Below are positions 33,472 to 44,772 of a DNA stretch of 64,000 bases, one piece after another. Every line of letters starts with the position of its first letter. Position 1 is the first letter of the stretch. The stretch spans positions 16,356,485 through 16,420,484 of the forward strand of contig NC_134027.1 in NCBI RefSeq assembly GCF_964204645.1, given 5' to 3'. A program made the position numbers and the translations under genes. The notes beneath the pieces are model-generated. The model was not told the origin of the DNA and searched no databases. It saw only the letters and a list, made by a program, of their open reading frames with translations. This DNA is from Tubulanus polymorphus (lineage: Eukaryota; Nemertea; Palaeonemertea; Tubulaniformes; Tubulanidae).

Positions 33472-35909
33472 TTAGGCATTTCTTGATACTATGCAAAGCC
33501 TAAAATTACACAAGTAAAAGCAAATTTTTATAATTTTTCCTGCCAGTGTATAGTTCAAAGGCTGCGTCAAAATTTAAATGTCTTTGCAAGACCTATGATA
33601 CGTTCTACATGCACTCTCTTGCTGGCGATTTTTCTATCTTTAATAACAGACTGGCCTGACATTCGATTCTTTTTTCTAAAGAACGATGGAATATTAATAC
33701 TAACATTTTGAGGCACAAACAGGTCTTCAACATTAAACCCTTTATCCACCATTATACTGTCTCCAGGATCACACAATTTCCGCACATCGCTACGTTCAGT
33801 GATCTGTCTGTCGCTAGTAGCACCTCCATATGCCGAGGAAACATATGTAACAACGCCTCCTGGGCTAATACTAACCACAACTTTCATTGTATTTCGGTTC
33901 TTATAGGTAGAATACGTTGATTGTTGGGCTAGTGGATGCTTAGGCTTTTTTATTGGACACTCTGAGCCATCCAAAATCACACGTGTGGATGGAAATTTCA
34001 AGCCCAAATCCGAAGGCATAAAATAACGAATACGTTCCTTGCGTGGCCACCAATTAATGTCTTCTAGTTCATTTGCCATGAAATTAATCCATGTAATTCC
34101 AATGTTTGCAACCACTTTCTCAGTAACCTTAAACATTCGCGAAAGTTCAAAATCACACTGGTAAAGTCTCAATTTCATGAGGACCATAAAAAATTGTTCT
34201 TCAATTTTTAAATCTGGCACACAGCCATGATGGTAATTTAAACTGTGTGCAGCTGGTCCAAGAACATTTAACACGAAGTAGAATCTTTGTCTAGTTTCCA
34301 GCCCAGTGTAGTAATGTATGCTCTTATCGGTTTGCCCAAAATGGTCTAATGGGGAATAGTTTCCTAAAAGTTCAAACTGAATTCCAATTGGCCTAGTGAC
34401 GATCACATTACTACTATCACAACCGTTATCTGACGAATCTGAAAATACAAAAATAAACTGCTTATGTTTAATGTAGTGTCTACCCAAAGTGGCTAAAAAA
34501 TTATTTCTCCTTATTGGCTGCTTCATTTCGTAAACTGCAATGAAATTTGTAAGCAGTTTATAATTTCCCTAGCTGCCGGGTCTGTTATGGTTCAATAGCT
34601 TGGTCATGATTTTAAAACAAGAACTAACTTGACGCCTTGAAAAACAAAACATTGTTAATATTGTCAACAATAAAATAACGTAATATAAATTTTGTAATAC
34701 CAAGGATCAATAAAATTATTATGGATTTGAGTATATCGATAATTGAATTGAATTGCCCGGCAACCAGTCTAACCCCGATATATTGATGACGTATAGTGCA
34801 TATCCTCTCAAAAATACTCATTAGAATTTAACAAAATTCTGAAATATAACAAATAAACAACAAAATTCACGTTTGTAATTGTTATATTTTGAAGCACCAA
34901 TGTTGATGACATATCAATGTGTATGTATAAACATTATTGAAATGGTTTTTACATCATCAAGAAGTAATGTACAGGGTAGATAGGCAGGTGGCCGGGTCAA
35001 CTTTTAGCTCAGCAGAATGAGAATGAAATGGGAAATTTTCCTCATTTTCCCACTACCTTTAAATACTCACCCTGATTTTCATCTTCATTTGGCTTGACCG
35101 TTTCGTTAATTATTTCAAAGGCTGCAACTTCATTCAAAGCCAGCTTTCTTTGTCTTTAAGCCATTGACTCATTTTCTGACAAGAGCTGTTTCCGTTTTAA
35201 ATAGCGTTCATTACGGTCGGCACCTGCAGGTGAAATCTCCTGAGTCCATGGAAATTGTGAGGGCACTGCATTCTTTTTCAGGCGTCGCTGTAGCGGGGTA
35301 GTTCCCAAAAAAATTTTTAAGTTTGTTGAGTACAGAGAAATAGTTAAAAACTGCAATTTCATTCAAAAAAAAATTCTACGTTTTAATTTATAATCGATAG
35401 ATGGCGCTAGTTGTATGTAGCTAAGCAAATGATGAATGTTGAGCCGACGAAGCAGACACATTCCAATTACAATCCCTAAATTTCAAGACATAAATATTGC
35501 CATCAAAACTTCTTAACACAACCTAGATATTAAATATTGACTTATAAAACGTTATCCATGACATTTATATCTTTTTGTGAAAAATAATGAAATAAATGAC
35601 CATTCTCTCTCACGCGGGTGACAGTAAACTAATATACCTCAATTCAATAGGCCATAGCGTTTCCGAAATGATGCCGCATCGGTAAATATCCACTTCCCCT
35701 TAGTGAAAATAGATTACGAACCTGATGTAGTTGCCTCAACATAATCACTCATCGTAAAATGGCTTTTACAAATAACGCTGTTTTGATGGTTGCCAGTTCG
35801 CCTCTCCCCTTCGAACCGCGGTGATCCAAATCTTGCGTCTCTTCTCATCTCTCGGAAAGGCATGCCCCCCAAGCGTTCCACAAAGTGGAACACAACACTC
35901 CGTGGGCAT
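33472..35909 (-). pseudogene. THAP plus DDE_Tnp_4-type transposase of the transposon (decayed)
   Basis: Three minus-strand exons. Exon 1 (35909-35722) encodes a THAP zinc finger (start MPTECCVPLCG, then HAFPRDEKRRKIW, then VICKSHF after a one-base frameshift). Exon 2 (about 35330-35083) has RRLKKNAVPSQFPWT, typical after a THAP domain, and a stop at 35156. Exon 3 (about 34455-33472) holds the nuclease core: first Asp in ILDGSECPIKKP, second in IMVDKGFNVEDLF, Glu in KRVHVERIIG. Between them lies AYGGATSDRQITE. After a frameshift near 33567 the C-terminus continues (LTQPLNYTLAG) to a stop at 33472. The core matches IS5/ISL2-like DDE_Tnp_4 transposases. It cuts and joins transposon ends; this copy is inactive. 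Confidence 0.88.
35383..35665. repeat. Right internal inverted repeat of the transposon
   Basis: Inverted counterpart of 30190-30545; the words AATTGAGGTAT, TTTAGGGAT and GCGCCATCTATCGA/TCGCCATCTATCGA are shared on opposite strands. Confidence 0.75.
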
Positions 35910-36028
35910 TATTAGATATAATATAACGCTTTAAAGCGTTCAGTAAAAGTGGCGATGCACGGTGGTTCAAAATAACCGAGTTGACGATCAGCGCCGCCTG
36001 GGAGCAGGTGCGCGAAGGCGGGCTCCTC

Positions 36029-36480
36029 ATTGCAATGAGAAATGGCAAACCAGTAGGAAGCTACAGGACTCAGAATTTGGGCCAAAATTGACATTTTTGG
36101 CCACTAAAAAGGTCATAGGACGAACATCTTGAGTCCGATCGACCCAATTTTCTTATGTTGATGGGCTTATTAATAAAGGTTATTGATAAAAGTGTCTTCA
36201 AAATTTCCCTCGAAAACTTTGACAATGTGTAAAAAGTGCTGATATTGGCGAACAACAATGGCTGCCAGTCGGCCATCTTGAATCTGATAGGGCCAGTTTT
36301 TGGCCAGAAGATGTGTCCAGGGTAGATACCTGTATAAACCAAATATCAAGACATTACCTTGAAGCATCTTCAAAACTTCCCAAAAAAACTGGATTCCGTC
36401 TACGGACGGATGGACGGACAGATGACGGAATAAAAGTGAACGCAATAGCCTGCTGGGACTAAAGTCCCAAGTGGGCTAAA
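36029..36480 (+). repeat. Dispersed repeat D, right half of the interrupted copy
   Basis: It begins with the duplicated AT and resumes D at TGCAATGAGAAATGGC. It runs to the tail GGGACTAAAGTCCCAAGTGG and then GCTAAAAAT, which is fused directly to repeat P. Confidence 0.95.
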
Positions 36481-37301
36481 AATAAAATTTATTTCAATGA
36501 ATCCAAGAAAAAAATTTTTCACTTGGTACCTTTGAAGTCGGGGTCGGTCGGGTTACGGCAAACAGACCATTAATATGGGGTGGCCTAAAATTCATACGAT
36601 GTCACATATCAGAGGGTGGCTGAATATAGGGTCTTGGAAACCTCTTCCAATGAGGCCGCGGAAGTAAAATACCGGTACAGAAAAAATCGGCTATTAGATC
36701 GTTTTAAATCCTGGATTTTACGACTACAATATTCAGACCTCGACCTATACTTGTAGTTTGCTGCTTAATATTTTCAGATCACAAGAAAATACAATTTATT
36801 ATAAATTCTATCAAACAGAAAACACAGTGCTCATCTTCTGCTACGATTATTCAACCTATTTTCATGTCAAACATCCACGCGTTACAGCATCACCCTTAGT
36901 TGTGTACTGTACAAGCTTGTGTCATGTAGCACTCCGCGCGCACGTGGAGGCCTTGTGTAAGTGAATGTTCGCTTACACTTCAATGTCAATCAAAACAACC
37001 ACCAGGTATTAAAATGAAACAATACCTATGGCGGATGTGTGAAATAATTACATCCTCACCAGCAACTAGCATTTGAAATTCGCACGTAAACGGCACCTAG
37101 TCCAATGAAACGTACACCATTCTATGGCTTTACCATAATTATTTCAGTAGCGCCGGAATTCCCCGTATATCCCAAAAACAGCCAATCCCACTCGCTAGTA
37201 GAGACGACGCCCCCCAATCAAGGTCATTGCAATTTTATACGCGAGAGCTATGAATTTTCCCGCCAAAAACAGTTTTTCGTAGAATTTTAACTCAGTTGAC
37301 C
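36481..37301 (+). repeat. Repeat P, copy 3 (upstream region of a duplicated first exon)
   Basis: It matches 23600-24274 over its full length, including CTATGGCGGAT and CCCCGTATATCCCAAAAACA, and joins the exon at 37302. It follows a D tail with no spacer. In the other two copies the D tail and P are 219 and 471 bp apart. Confidence 0.88.
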
Positions 37302-37446
37302 ATGTCATCGACGGAGGTTCGCCAAGTCTTCAATCGCATCGATTATACGTTTAAGCCGAAAACCAATGAAACAAATGCTCACATAAAAAAACGTACCGCG
37401 ATTTTACATGAATTGGCTCAATGCCAACATCATATCGCTGACAAAG
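37302..37446 (+). CDS. Unidentified first coding exon, copy 2
   Basis: ATG 37302 opens 48 codons plus one base to the donor AAAG|GTAAAC. The peptide is the same as in the exon at 24275 except for a handful of substitutions, one missing Leu codon and a shorter start: the triplet ACA of copy 1 is ATG here, and the upstream ATG is lost. It is basic and probably helical, with no recognised domain. The exon is followed within 30 bp by an inverted-repeat element (37476), so any second exon must lie beyond it or be lost. Two copies with the same splice phase argue for coding origin; present activity is unknown. Confidence 0.5.
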
Positions 37447-37724
37447 GTAAACCAAACAATTAAGAAATCAACACTTACCGTATTTTCCGGTGTATAAGTC
37501 GAGTTTTTGAGACCAAAAATCATGTCCAAAAAACGTAGGTCGACTTATACACCGGCTACACTTTCGATATCGTTTTAAACTGACGATGTTTAGAGTTCAA
37601 GGTTGGCATGATGAAATGGAATATTAATTTATGTTAGGCTACACTCATACACCAATTAGAATTTAGGATGTTGATAAAAATAGTGTCTTATAGTCTGGAA
37701 ATGTTTCAAAATTAACAAATGTTA

Positions 37725-38074
37725 ACTAGGGGTCCAGGGACACCATGCCCACTTGGGAAGTGGTTCCAAATGCTCAACAATCTAACAATTTCAATATTCA
37801 ACGCCCCCTGGGGACCATATACAAAAACCAATGTCCTTGAAACTCAACACAATCATAGAACATGTCAGCAGCTACGATTTTGTAATTGATTGTGATAACA
37901 AAATATGGCTCGTTACCAATTACATATGGAAATACTAAGTTGTTCTACTATTCAACGCCCCCTGGTGACCATATTCAAAACCCAATGACCTTGAAACTCA
38001 CCATAATCAAAGAACATGTCACGAACTATAACTTTGTAATTGATCATGGTAACAAAATATGCCTAGGTAGCAAT
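37725..38074 (+). repeat. Dispersed repeat D, head fragment
   Basis: It has the D head and two ~154-bp units, then stops at CTAGGTAGCAAT where the next D head starts. Head-to-tail D copies could result from insertion of one D into another with loss, or from misaligned exchange. Confidence 0.9.
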
Positions 38075-39168
38075 ACTAGGGGTCCAGGGACACCATGCCC
38101 ACTTGGGAAGTGGTTTCCAATGCTCAACAATCTAACAATTTCAATATTCAACGCCCCGTGGTGAACATATACAAAAACCAATGACCTTGAAACTCACTTC
38201 AATCATAGAACATGTCAGCAGCTTCAATTTTGTAATTGATTGTGATAACAAAATATGCCTCGTTACCAATTTGATATGGAAATACTAAGTAATTCTACTA
38301 TTCAATGCCCCCTGGTGACCATATGCAAAACCCAATGACCTTAAAACTCACTACAATCATATAACATGTCATAAACTACAACTTTGCAATTGATCATGGT
38401 AACAAATTATGCCTCGATACCAATCTAATAAGGATATACTAAGTTATTCTCCTACTCAACGCCCCCTGGTGACCATATAGAATAACTAATGTCCTTAAAA
38501 CTCACCACAATTATAGACAATGTCATGAGCTACAACTTTGCAATTGATTGTGGCAACAAAATATGCTTAGGTATCAATATAATGTGGAAAAACTTTTTCC
38601 CACCCACGAATGAGTACTGATGATACCAAGATGGCCGCCAATTGCGTCATAATTGGCCGATCAAAAATACCTGGCTCAGGTATAAAACATCCCTTTCCAA
38701 AGAATAACCTTCACAAATTGCAATGAGAAATGGCAAACCAGTAGGAAGCTACAGGACTCCGAATTTGGGCCAAAATTGACATTTTTGGGCACAAAAAAGG
38801 TCATAGGACGGCCATCTTGAGTCCGATCGACCCAATTTTTCTTATGGTGATGGGCCCTTGGGGGATTCAAATATCTACGAAAGATCAAGGTAAGTGATAA
38901 AAGCGTCTTCAAAATTACCGTCAAAAAGTTCAAAAAGTGTAAAAAGTGCTGATTTTGACGAACAACAATGGCTGCCAGTCGGCCATCTTGATTCTGACAG
39001 GGCCAGTTTTTGGGCTGAAGATGTGTCTAGGGTAGATACATGTATAAACCAAATATCAAGACATCACCTTGAAGCGTCTTCAAAACTTCCCAAAATAACT
39101 GGATTCCGTCTACGGACGAAAAGTGAACGCAATAGCCCGCTGGGACTAAAGTCCCAAGTGGGCTAAAA
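38075..39168 (+). repeat. Dispersed repeat D, complete short copy
   Basis: Head, three ~154-bp units (unit starts 38147, 38301, 38455), body and tail, ending GGGCTAAAAAT at 39168. It is the cleanest copy for defining D. Confidence 0.92.
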
Positions 39169-39584
39169 ATCAAAAGAGAAAGAAAACCCGCCTATATTCA
39201 TTGTACAGTGTTTATAAAAGCCGCGATGCTGTGGCAGCGCGCCAATAATCAATAGGCCTACACAGTGAGTCTAATACTAGACTACACGAGCGCGGCATAC
39301 AACATATACACTATACATTCAACACGTCGATACAAACAATGAGCACTAATTCGGTAATTTAATATTAGAAACAACAGATCCCAATGATTTAATAATGCAA
39401 ACAGTGGTAAAGACTCTCAACTACTATGAGAATGACATAGGCACTGTTTTCAATGTGACATATGTAAACACATGAAGAAGCGACTCGACTTATACACCGA
39501 CTATAGCCCTAGCACAACTTTTTAAACTGAAAATTTGACCTCGACTTATACACTGGGTCGACTTGTACACCGGAAAATACGGTA

Positions 39585-40097
39585 TTCACATTTTTCTTCA
39601 ACCAGAATTTATTTTTTAGAAATTTAGATTTGAAATAGGCCTATAAGTTTGAAAACTATCAAAAATAAAAATTGTGAATCGAGCCATTAATTGTGGACTG
39701 AAGTCAATAGAAAGTATATTTTTGAAGTGTTACTTTTTTCAGCCGTGTTTTGGCCCTTGTCATCCCTAACGTTGGTATAAGCCCATCCGATTAAAAAAAG
39801 CTTACCACCAACGATTAGGTAACTAACCAGGAGCTCAAAAGTTGGTTAAAGATAACCGCCCGTTAAATACCATAGTAACAATGAAATTTCAATTGTCACC
39901 ATATCAACTATCCACTGGTTAACTCTAACCAACTTTTGAGCAACCGGCCCCAGGTCGATTAAAATATGTAGATTTACGTATCTACGTAAATTTACGTACT
40001 GTATGTAAATTTACGTATTTAGCTATTGAGAAAGTTTGCAAGTTTTCACCATTATACACACTCTTTGATTTTGATGTTTTATCTCAACTCCATTGCA
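39585..40097. other. Stretch without a gene; TACGTAAATTTACGTA palindromes
   Basis: TACGTAAATTTACGTA (39982-39997), a perfect 16-bp palindrome, is followed by GTAAATTTACGTATTT within 30 bp. Nothing codes. Confidence 0.55.
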
Positions 40098-40504
40098 TTT
40101 AAAGTTCGAAGTGGCTACTCGTACGGACCCGTACGAATAATTCCGTAGGCTATTCGTACGCACCCGTCGGATAACTCTGGAATTATGTGTACGGGAAGGG
40201 ATAGGGTTAGGGTAAGGTGAGGCTATATGTAGTTAAAACATTCGACCGACTGTCAGCGAGCTCGGTGGTCTAGTGGTATGATGCTGCACTAGTAATTTAC
40301 TGGCCCGGGTTCGAGTCTCGCTCGATCCGCTATTTTTCCCTAACTCTATTCTCCACACTTTCCTTGAATTTTCTAAGTCGTGCACCTCTGTACGCATGCG
40401 CGGCGTTAATCGGCCAATCAGCGACAGTTATTAGCATACAGATCCTAGTTCCGTACGAATAGCCTCCAGAGTAATCCGTACGAGTAGCCACAGCGTTTAA
40501 AGTT
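40098..40504. mobile_element. 389-bp MITE with 9-bp target duplications, carrying a tRNA-like sequence
   Basis: The element (40107-40495) is flanked by the direct repeat TTTAAAGTT (40098-40106 and 40496-40504). Its ends are inverted: GTGGCTACTCGTACGGA near the left edge and TCCGTACGAGTAGCCAC near the right, with a second inner pair around GGCTATTCGTACG. No coding capacity. A 9-bp duplication suggests Mutator-like, or with one base of chance hAT-like, mobilisation by a transposase encoded elsewhere. Confidence 0.9.
40255..40329 (+). repeat. tRNA-derived SINE-like sequence, copy 2 (inside the MITE)
   Basis: It has the A-box-like GGTGGTCTAGTGGTATGATG and B-box-like GGTTCGAGTCT found at 28525-28680, with the same upstream segment (GGGTTAGGGTAAGGTGAGGC). 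It resembles tRNA-Glu in its 5' half, but the anticodon arm does not form a normal 5-bp stem, so I do not call a functional tRNA. Confidence 0.6.
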
Positions 40505-41710
40505 ATTCCGGAGTGATAAGAATTAAGGAAAAAATTAAAGAACATTCAGGGACGATATATTCCTGCTGCAACTGGCATTAAAGATCGCTAGATTGCCATA
40601 AAAATTATGAAATTATAAGGGTGGCAGCACCAGCTGGCGCATTTGAAGCCCTCGACCATCAAAATCGGTGAAGGATTTTGTGTCGAACTCAATGTTTTAA
40701 ATTTCGAAATCGGCAAAAACCGGCGTCATAGCATTTTCGGTCCAGGCGATTTCGACCCTAATTTCGCGTTTAAAGACAATATAATTCACGAACTATTCAT
40801 TGGAAGTTAGCGGGATTATTTTCGTTAGAAGCAGGAAGCTATTAGCTTTCATAGGCCTATCATGCCTGGATTATCAAAATCGGACGAGAAATAACAAAAT
40901 AGTAAGCGACTGAAGTTAGGTATGTTCATGTCCGCGCGGGACGCCACTATCGATTGTGACGACCATTATTGATTAGGAAAAGTGTGATGCGCATTTTTAC
41001 TAAGCGTTTTGACATCGCGTAGTAAAATCATTCATAATCCTGTCTATCAATGCAAATGAGCTAAAATCTTTTGGAATCAACCAATAAGATCGATCTTTAT
41101 CACTTGGGGTTGGTTTAGTGTATAAATCTGGGTCCAGTTCCACAGTTCTGAGTTTAGATTTGACCCTGGGTTAAAACATTGCAAATGAACTAACTTTAAC
41201 TCAGAGTTAACTCTAACTCACAACTGTGGAACTGGGTCCTGCATTTTAGTTGAAGAAAATAGAAATCGAAATATACCATTTTTCAAGAGCAAAATTCGTC
41301 AGCTTAGGACCCGGAATAAGCGACGAATCATCAGAAATCGGAAGGTTTAGGATCTTAAAATTCAAATACTGAAGACCGCATGATTTTATTTCGTGTCGGG
41401 GCTGAGCGATCGCTGCCGGAAAAGTCGATGTCTAAGTTTAAAGGAAGTAGTGGAAGGGTGATCGAAACTGCAGTTAGACCTAGGTACTACGCATTTTCAC
41501 GCTACTAACCTAATTGTGGTCCGATGCGATTTAAATCGTGGGCCCAGCCATATGCAATTTGATTGATGTTTGCTTGTGAACCATATATATATGAGCCATC
41601 CACGTTCCCGTCTCGACCCGTTACTGTCTCGACCCGTTCTCGTCTCGACCCTACCGTACAATAGCGCCACCACAGTCGATTATTTGAACTAAAACACTAC
41701 GGCGCGTATC
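40505..41710. other. Stretch without a recognised gene
   Basis: No gene or shared repeat. A short run of TCTCGACCCGTT repeats occupies 41609-41652. The region left of the tandem duplication looks single-copy here. Confidence 0.45.
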
Positions 41711-41860
41711 GGAAAACTGTACGTACAGTGTACCGCGAACTGAACGCGGCGTCTTCTCACTTAGAAAATTATCGACTTGACAGATTAGTTCGATTTTCGA
41801 CCGCAGCGGCGCTATACGACATTGGACAAAAGAAACTTTCTACCTTTTGCTATAACCCGT
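41711..41860 (+). repeat. Junction repeat R, copy 1
   Basis: R is ~148 bp, from GGAAAACTGTACGTACAGTG to GAAACTTTCTACCTTTTGC. It lies at the left edge of the tandem duplication and recurs at 47600 (split by a LINE) and 54218. GTACGTAC and CCGCGAACTGAACGCGG inside it are palindromic. Confidence 0.93.
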
Positions 41861-41994
41861 TGTTAGAGCAATTTGTGTAATGTTGAAACCATCCACAAAT
41901 CAATCCAATGCGCATGCGCGAATGCGCTGGACTTAGAAAATTCTGAGAAATATCCACGAAAATTGGGAATCGAACACGCAAGCACAAGAGTTCA

Positions 41995-42707
41995 AATTCA
42001 AATTCAAAATAACTTTATTGATCCTTTATGTTCAACATATACATCATTGGATTGACATTTTCAATAAAGTGGACAGGACAAACAAGAGACATGGAGAATA
42101 GAAAAAAAAACAAAAATAATAATGGAGCAGTTTAGAAGGAAATTTTAACATAATTAATGTAACAGAGAATAGGCTATAAACATATATACAGTATCATGAA
42201 TGCAGTAGGATAAGAGTATTAGACATTTATTAACTGCAGCCTATATATAAACTTACAATGAATATATACATACATATACGTATACATCCACATACACACA
42301 TATACACACATACATGTGTATCTATATAGTCCACTCAACCCAGAGTAAAGCGGTATCTGTATCCGTGTTTAATTAGAGTTGTGACGAAAGGTAGCTAGAT
42401 CATTTACCAGGTTACATACAACTTTGCCTATTTCAGAATCATTGTTATAATTAGAGAAGAGGAGGGCGAATTGTTTATCAGGGTTTAGGGTTGAGAAGGA
42501 AGGGATTGATGTTGGTGAGATGTTTAGTACGGATTGTTGAGAGAGCAGTGCAGTCGAGAAGGAAATGTTTTTCGTCCTCAATTTGATTTGAGTTGCAGAG
42601 CTTACAGACGGATAGTATTTGAAACCGAATACTTTCATCTGTGATAAGAATACAATTTGTCCTGGAATAAGAAAGCTCGTCATTTTCAAACCCTTATCTT
42701 GCCTCAA
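41995..42707 (-). pseudogene. LINE 3' end with RT-associated zinc finger, unit 1
   Basis: On the minus strand the frame MTSFLIPGQIV...FKYYPSV must shift to read VCKLCNSNQIEDEKHFLLDC, then shift back to LNPDKQFALLFSN and VVCNLVNDLATFR to the stop at 42369. The motif C-x2-C...E-x-HF-x5-C is the zinc finger at the C-terminus of LINE ORF2 proteins. After the stop comes a 3' UTR of ~360 bp ending in TTTGAATTTGAATTTGAA, a LINE-type simple tail. Both tandem copies carry the same frameshifts, so decay came before the duplication. Confidence 0.82.
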
Positions 42708-42906
42708 ATGATTATTCAGTTAATTTCCGGGGAGAGTTGTGGTGATTTAAGGTTTCGATTAGCATTTTACTACCGGCAAATCGTTAAAGAATGAAACAAC
42801 TTCAAAATGTAAGAATCTGAAGTAATCTGAAATTCAAAATAACAAATGATCATTTTATGATCCGTATAAGAGGAGAGGAAACAATTATCTATATAGGATC
42901 TTCGCA

Positions 42907-42980
42907 GGGGTGGATTGAGAGGGGTGGATTGAGAAGGGTTGATTGAGAGGGTGGATTGAGAGGGGTGGATTGAGAGGGGT
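42907..42980 (+). repeat. Minisatellite of GGGGTGGATTGAGA units, unit 1
   Basis: Five imperfect 14-16-bp units of GGGGTGGATTGAGA. The same array with the same variants is at 49527-49600. Confidence 0.9.
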
Positions 42981-44734
42981 AATCCCCTTCTCAAAAAGGT
43001 GCCTTTTTAAGGCCGTTATTGAAATATCTGAAACCGAGGCGGAAAAATCGACCCATTTCTCGTGGTTGATATTGAATATTAATGTTTTCATTTTTGTTTT
43101 CATTTAGCGGGGGCTAAGGCAAATTCGTGAGCAATCGACCCCGAAGTTCTTCCGCCCACATTTTAGTATTTTGTTTTCGATATGATCGGATTATGCCCCT
43201 TTTTACCAAAAATACAACCTCTGCCCTCTGAAATCCTGGGTCCACCCCTACTTGTTGGTCAGCGATTAGCATCACCAACTATTAAATGAAATCTCCTATT
43301 ACACTTCATATTGGGTGTTTTACTTTCTAAATAAAATTCAATACATCAGACATTTAATAAAAAAAACCCTTATTTCAATAAAACTGGTTCCAGGTGTATT
43401 TTTCAGGATTTGAATAAATATCGCCAAACGGTTTGCTACCAATACTTAGAAAACAATGCAGTCATCAAAGCGGATTTGCATGTGCCATGGCGTACACGAA
43501 TTCGAAATAAACCTTTATGAGTTTTTTTTTGTCGTGTATCATAAATCTAAATATATAAAACACACAGTTGCGGTACTTAAAACGTGGCAACTCGACAACA
43601 TGTTTGTTTTTCATCAAGTGACAAATTTTTGTAGCTAAGGCCCAAAGCATAATTTCATAGATCGTTTCAACCCTAAATCCAACACTGATGAGCGCTGTCA
43701 ATGTGTTCATCTTATCATTTCGATTTGAAAAGATTCATTCTTAATCGTCTAGTTTATTTCTCATTCGCGAGTCAAAGATTCGCGAGTTCACAGTTCTTTG
43801 TTAATATTCTGATAAAATAACTCACTTTGTTAATAACTCTGATAAAATGTCGAAAATGAACTGATTTTAAACCAAGAATGCTTGTAGCAAAGTCCTACGT
43901 ACGTGCTACAAGAAATTTGACTGTCCTTTGCGCGAGATCTGATCATTCCATTCATTACTATACTGAATATATCCGTATGGCAAAGAATCTATTGCCGATA
44001 CCGGATACCTAAAGTTAGATCAATCAAGATAGAAAATAAGGCAGATTCGTTTCAGGGATAGTAATTACAAACTCTCCACCAGCCTTCATGTTTGCTGATT
44101 ACCATTTCTGGCCGAAACGAACGTGCCAGAACAGGGGCTGTGGAGCAGGGGAGGGTTAGGAGTCTTTAGTACCCTACCCCACCTCCACCCCCCGATATTT
44201 TGTTACCTCAGAAATTCCAATTGTAAAAAATGTTCCATATCCTCTTCAAATATTCTTTAAATATTCTTGGAGGAGAACCTTCTTAAAAAACTGTGTATGA
44301 CGCTCTCAGTGTTCATCATCACTGCACGGGACGTTAGACACTGCTAGTCGAGCAGCAGTCAGTTGCACGGGATTTAAACCACTTAAACACTTCGGTCAGG
44401 ACTTTGCTTACATTCTAAAGTCATCAAGACGGCGCCTGAAGAGTGCATTAAAATAGACCGAAATTTCAAAGTTTTCCAGCCAAATCTGAAAACATATTTG
44501 CTAAAACAATTTGAATATGCAAATTCACTGCAGAAACATCTGAAAATATGTAGAACTCAAATCGTTTTTTTACGTATCTTAAATCTCGTAATTTTACGTC
44601 CAATCCGATATGAATTAATGCGCGTAATATGCAAATTTACGACAAACACATTGTGCAACGAAAGAATTATTATTATCCGATTAGAATCCGATTATTATTT
44701 TGAAATGAAATACCTAAAATCGAGCACTTTTCGC

Positions 44735-44772
44735 TGAATTGTCTGCACACTCAAGTCTACAACAACATTCAG
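44735..44772 (+). promoter_or_regulatory. Probable 5' UTR exon of peptide gene, unit 1
   Basis: A donor CATTCAG|GTACAG at 44772 and an acceptor TTCATTTTTCAG at 44902 would remove a 130-bp intron directly before the ATG. The start of this exon is a guess; no TATA box is clear. The same bases occur in unit 2, ending at 51392. Confidence 0.5.

Larger units (their letters stand above)
29825..36028. mobile_element. 6.2-kb ISL2EU-type DNA transposon inserted in repeat D
   Basis: The boundaries come from the host repeat: intact D reads CACAAATTGCAATGAG, while here CACAAAT is followed by the element and then ATTGCAATGAG, so AT is duplicated. The left end is GGGGAGTCGGC and the right end (reverse complement) GAGGAGCCCGCC. 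The shared word CAACTCGGTTATT lies about 55 bp inside each end. Further in, ~400 bp at 30190-30545 and 35383-35665 are also inverted copies (for example GAATTGAGGTAT). The element carries two convergent genes, a SAP-SWIM-YqaJ nuclease-type gene on the plus strand and a THAP-DDE transposase on the minus strand. From memory, this gene pair and a 2-bp target duplication fit the ISL2EU superfamily. Both genes are broken, so the copy is dead. Confidence 0.85.
37476..39584. mobile_element. Inverted-repeat DNA element with TACCGTATTTTCCGG ends, hosting D copies
   Basis: The left end TACCGTATTTTCCGGTGTAT pairs with the right end CGGAAAATACGGTA, and both are followed inward by AAGTCGA-type words (GTATAAGTCGA; TCGACTTATACAC). 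Ends of this kind belong to a very widespread group of animal MITEs. The interior is taken up by D copies (37725-39168). I see no clear target duplication and no transposase. Confidence 0.72.

Noticed and set aside
33212-33475. An independent 87-codon plus-strand gene
   Set aside because: It starts inside the decayed YqaJ-type gene, where the conserved YPGIQEAKECGLF reads in a different frame; it is a shifted-frame shadow plus intron-like sequence.
40255-40329. A functional tRNA-Glu-like gene
   Set aside because: A and B boxes fit, but acceptor and anticodon arms do not pair properly and the same core occurs in another dispersed copy, so a SINE-like origin is more likely.
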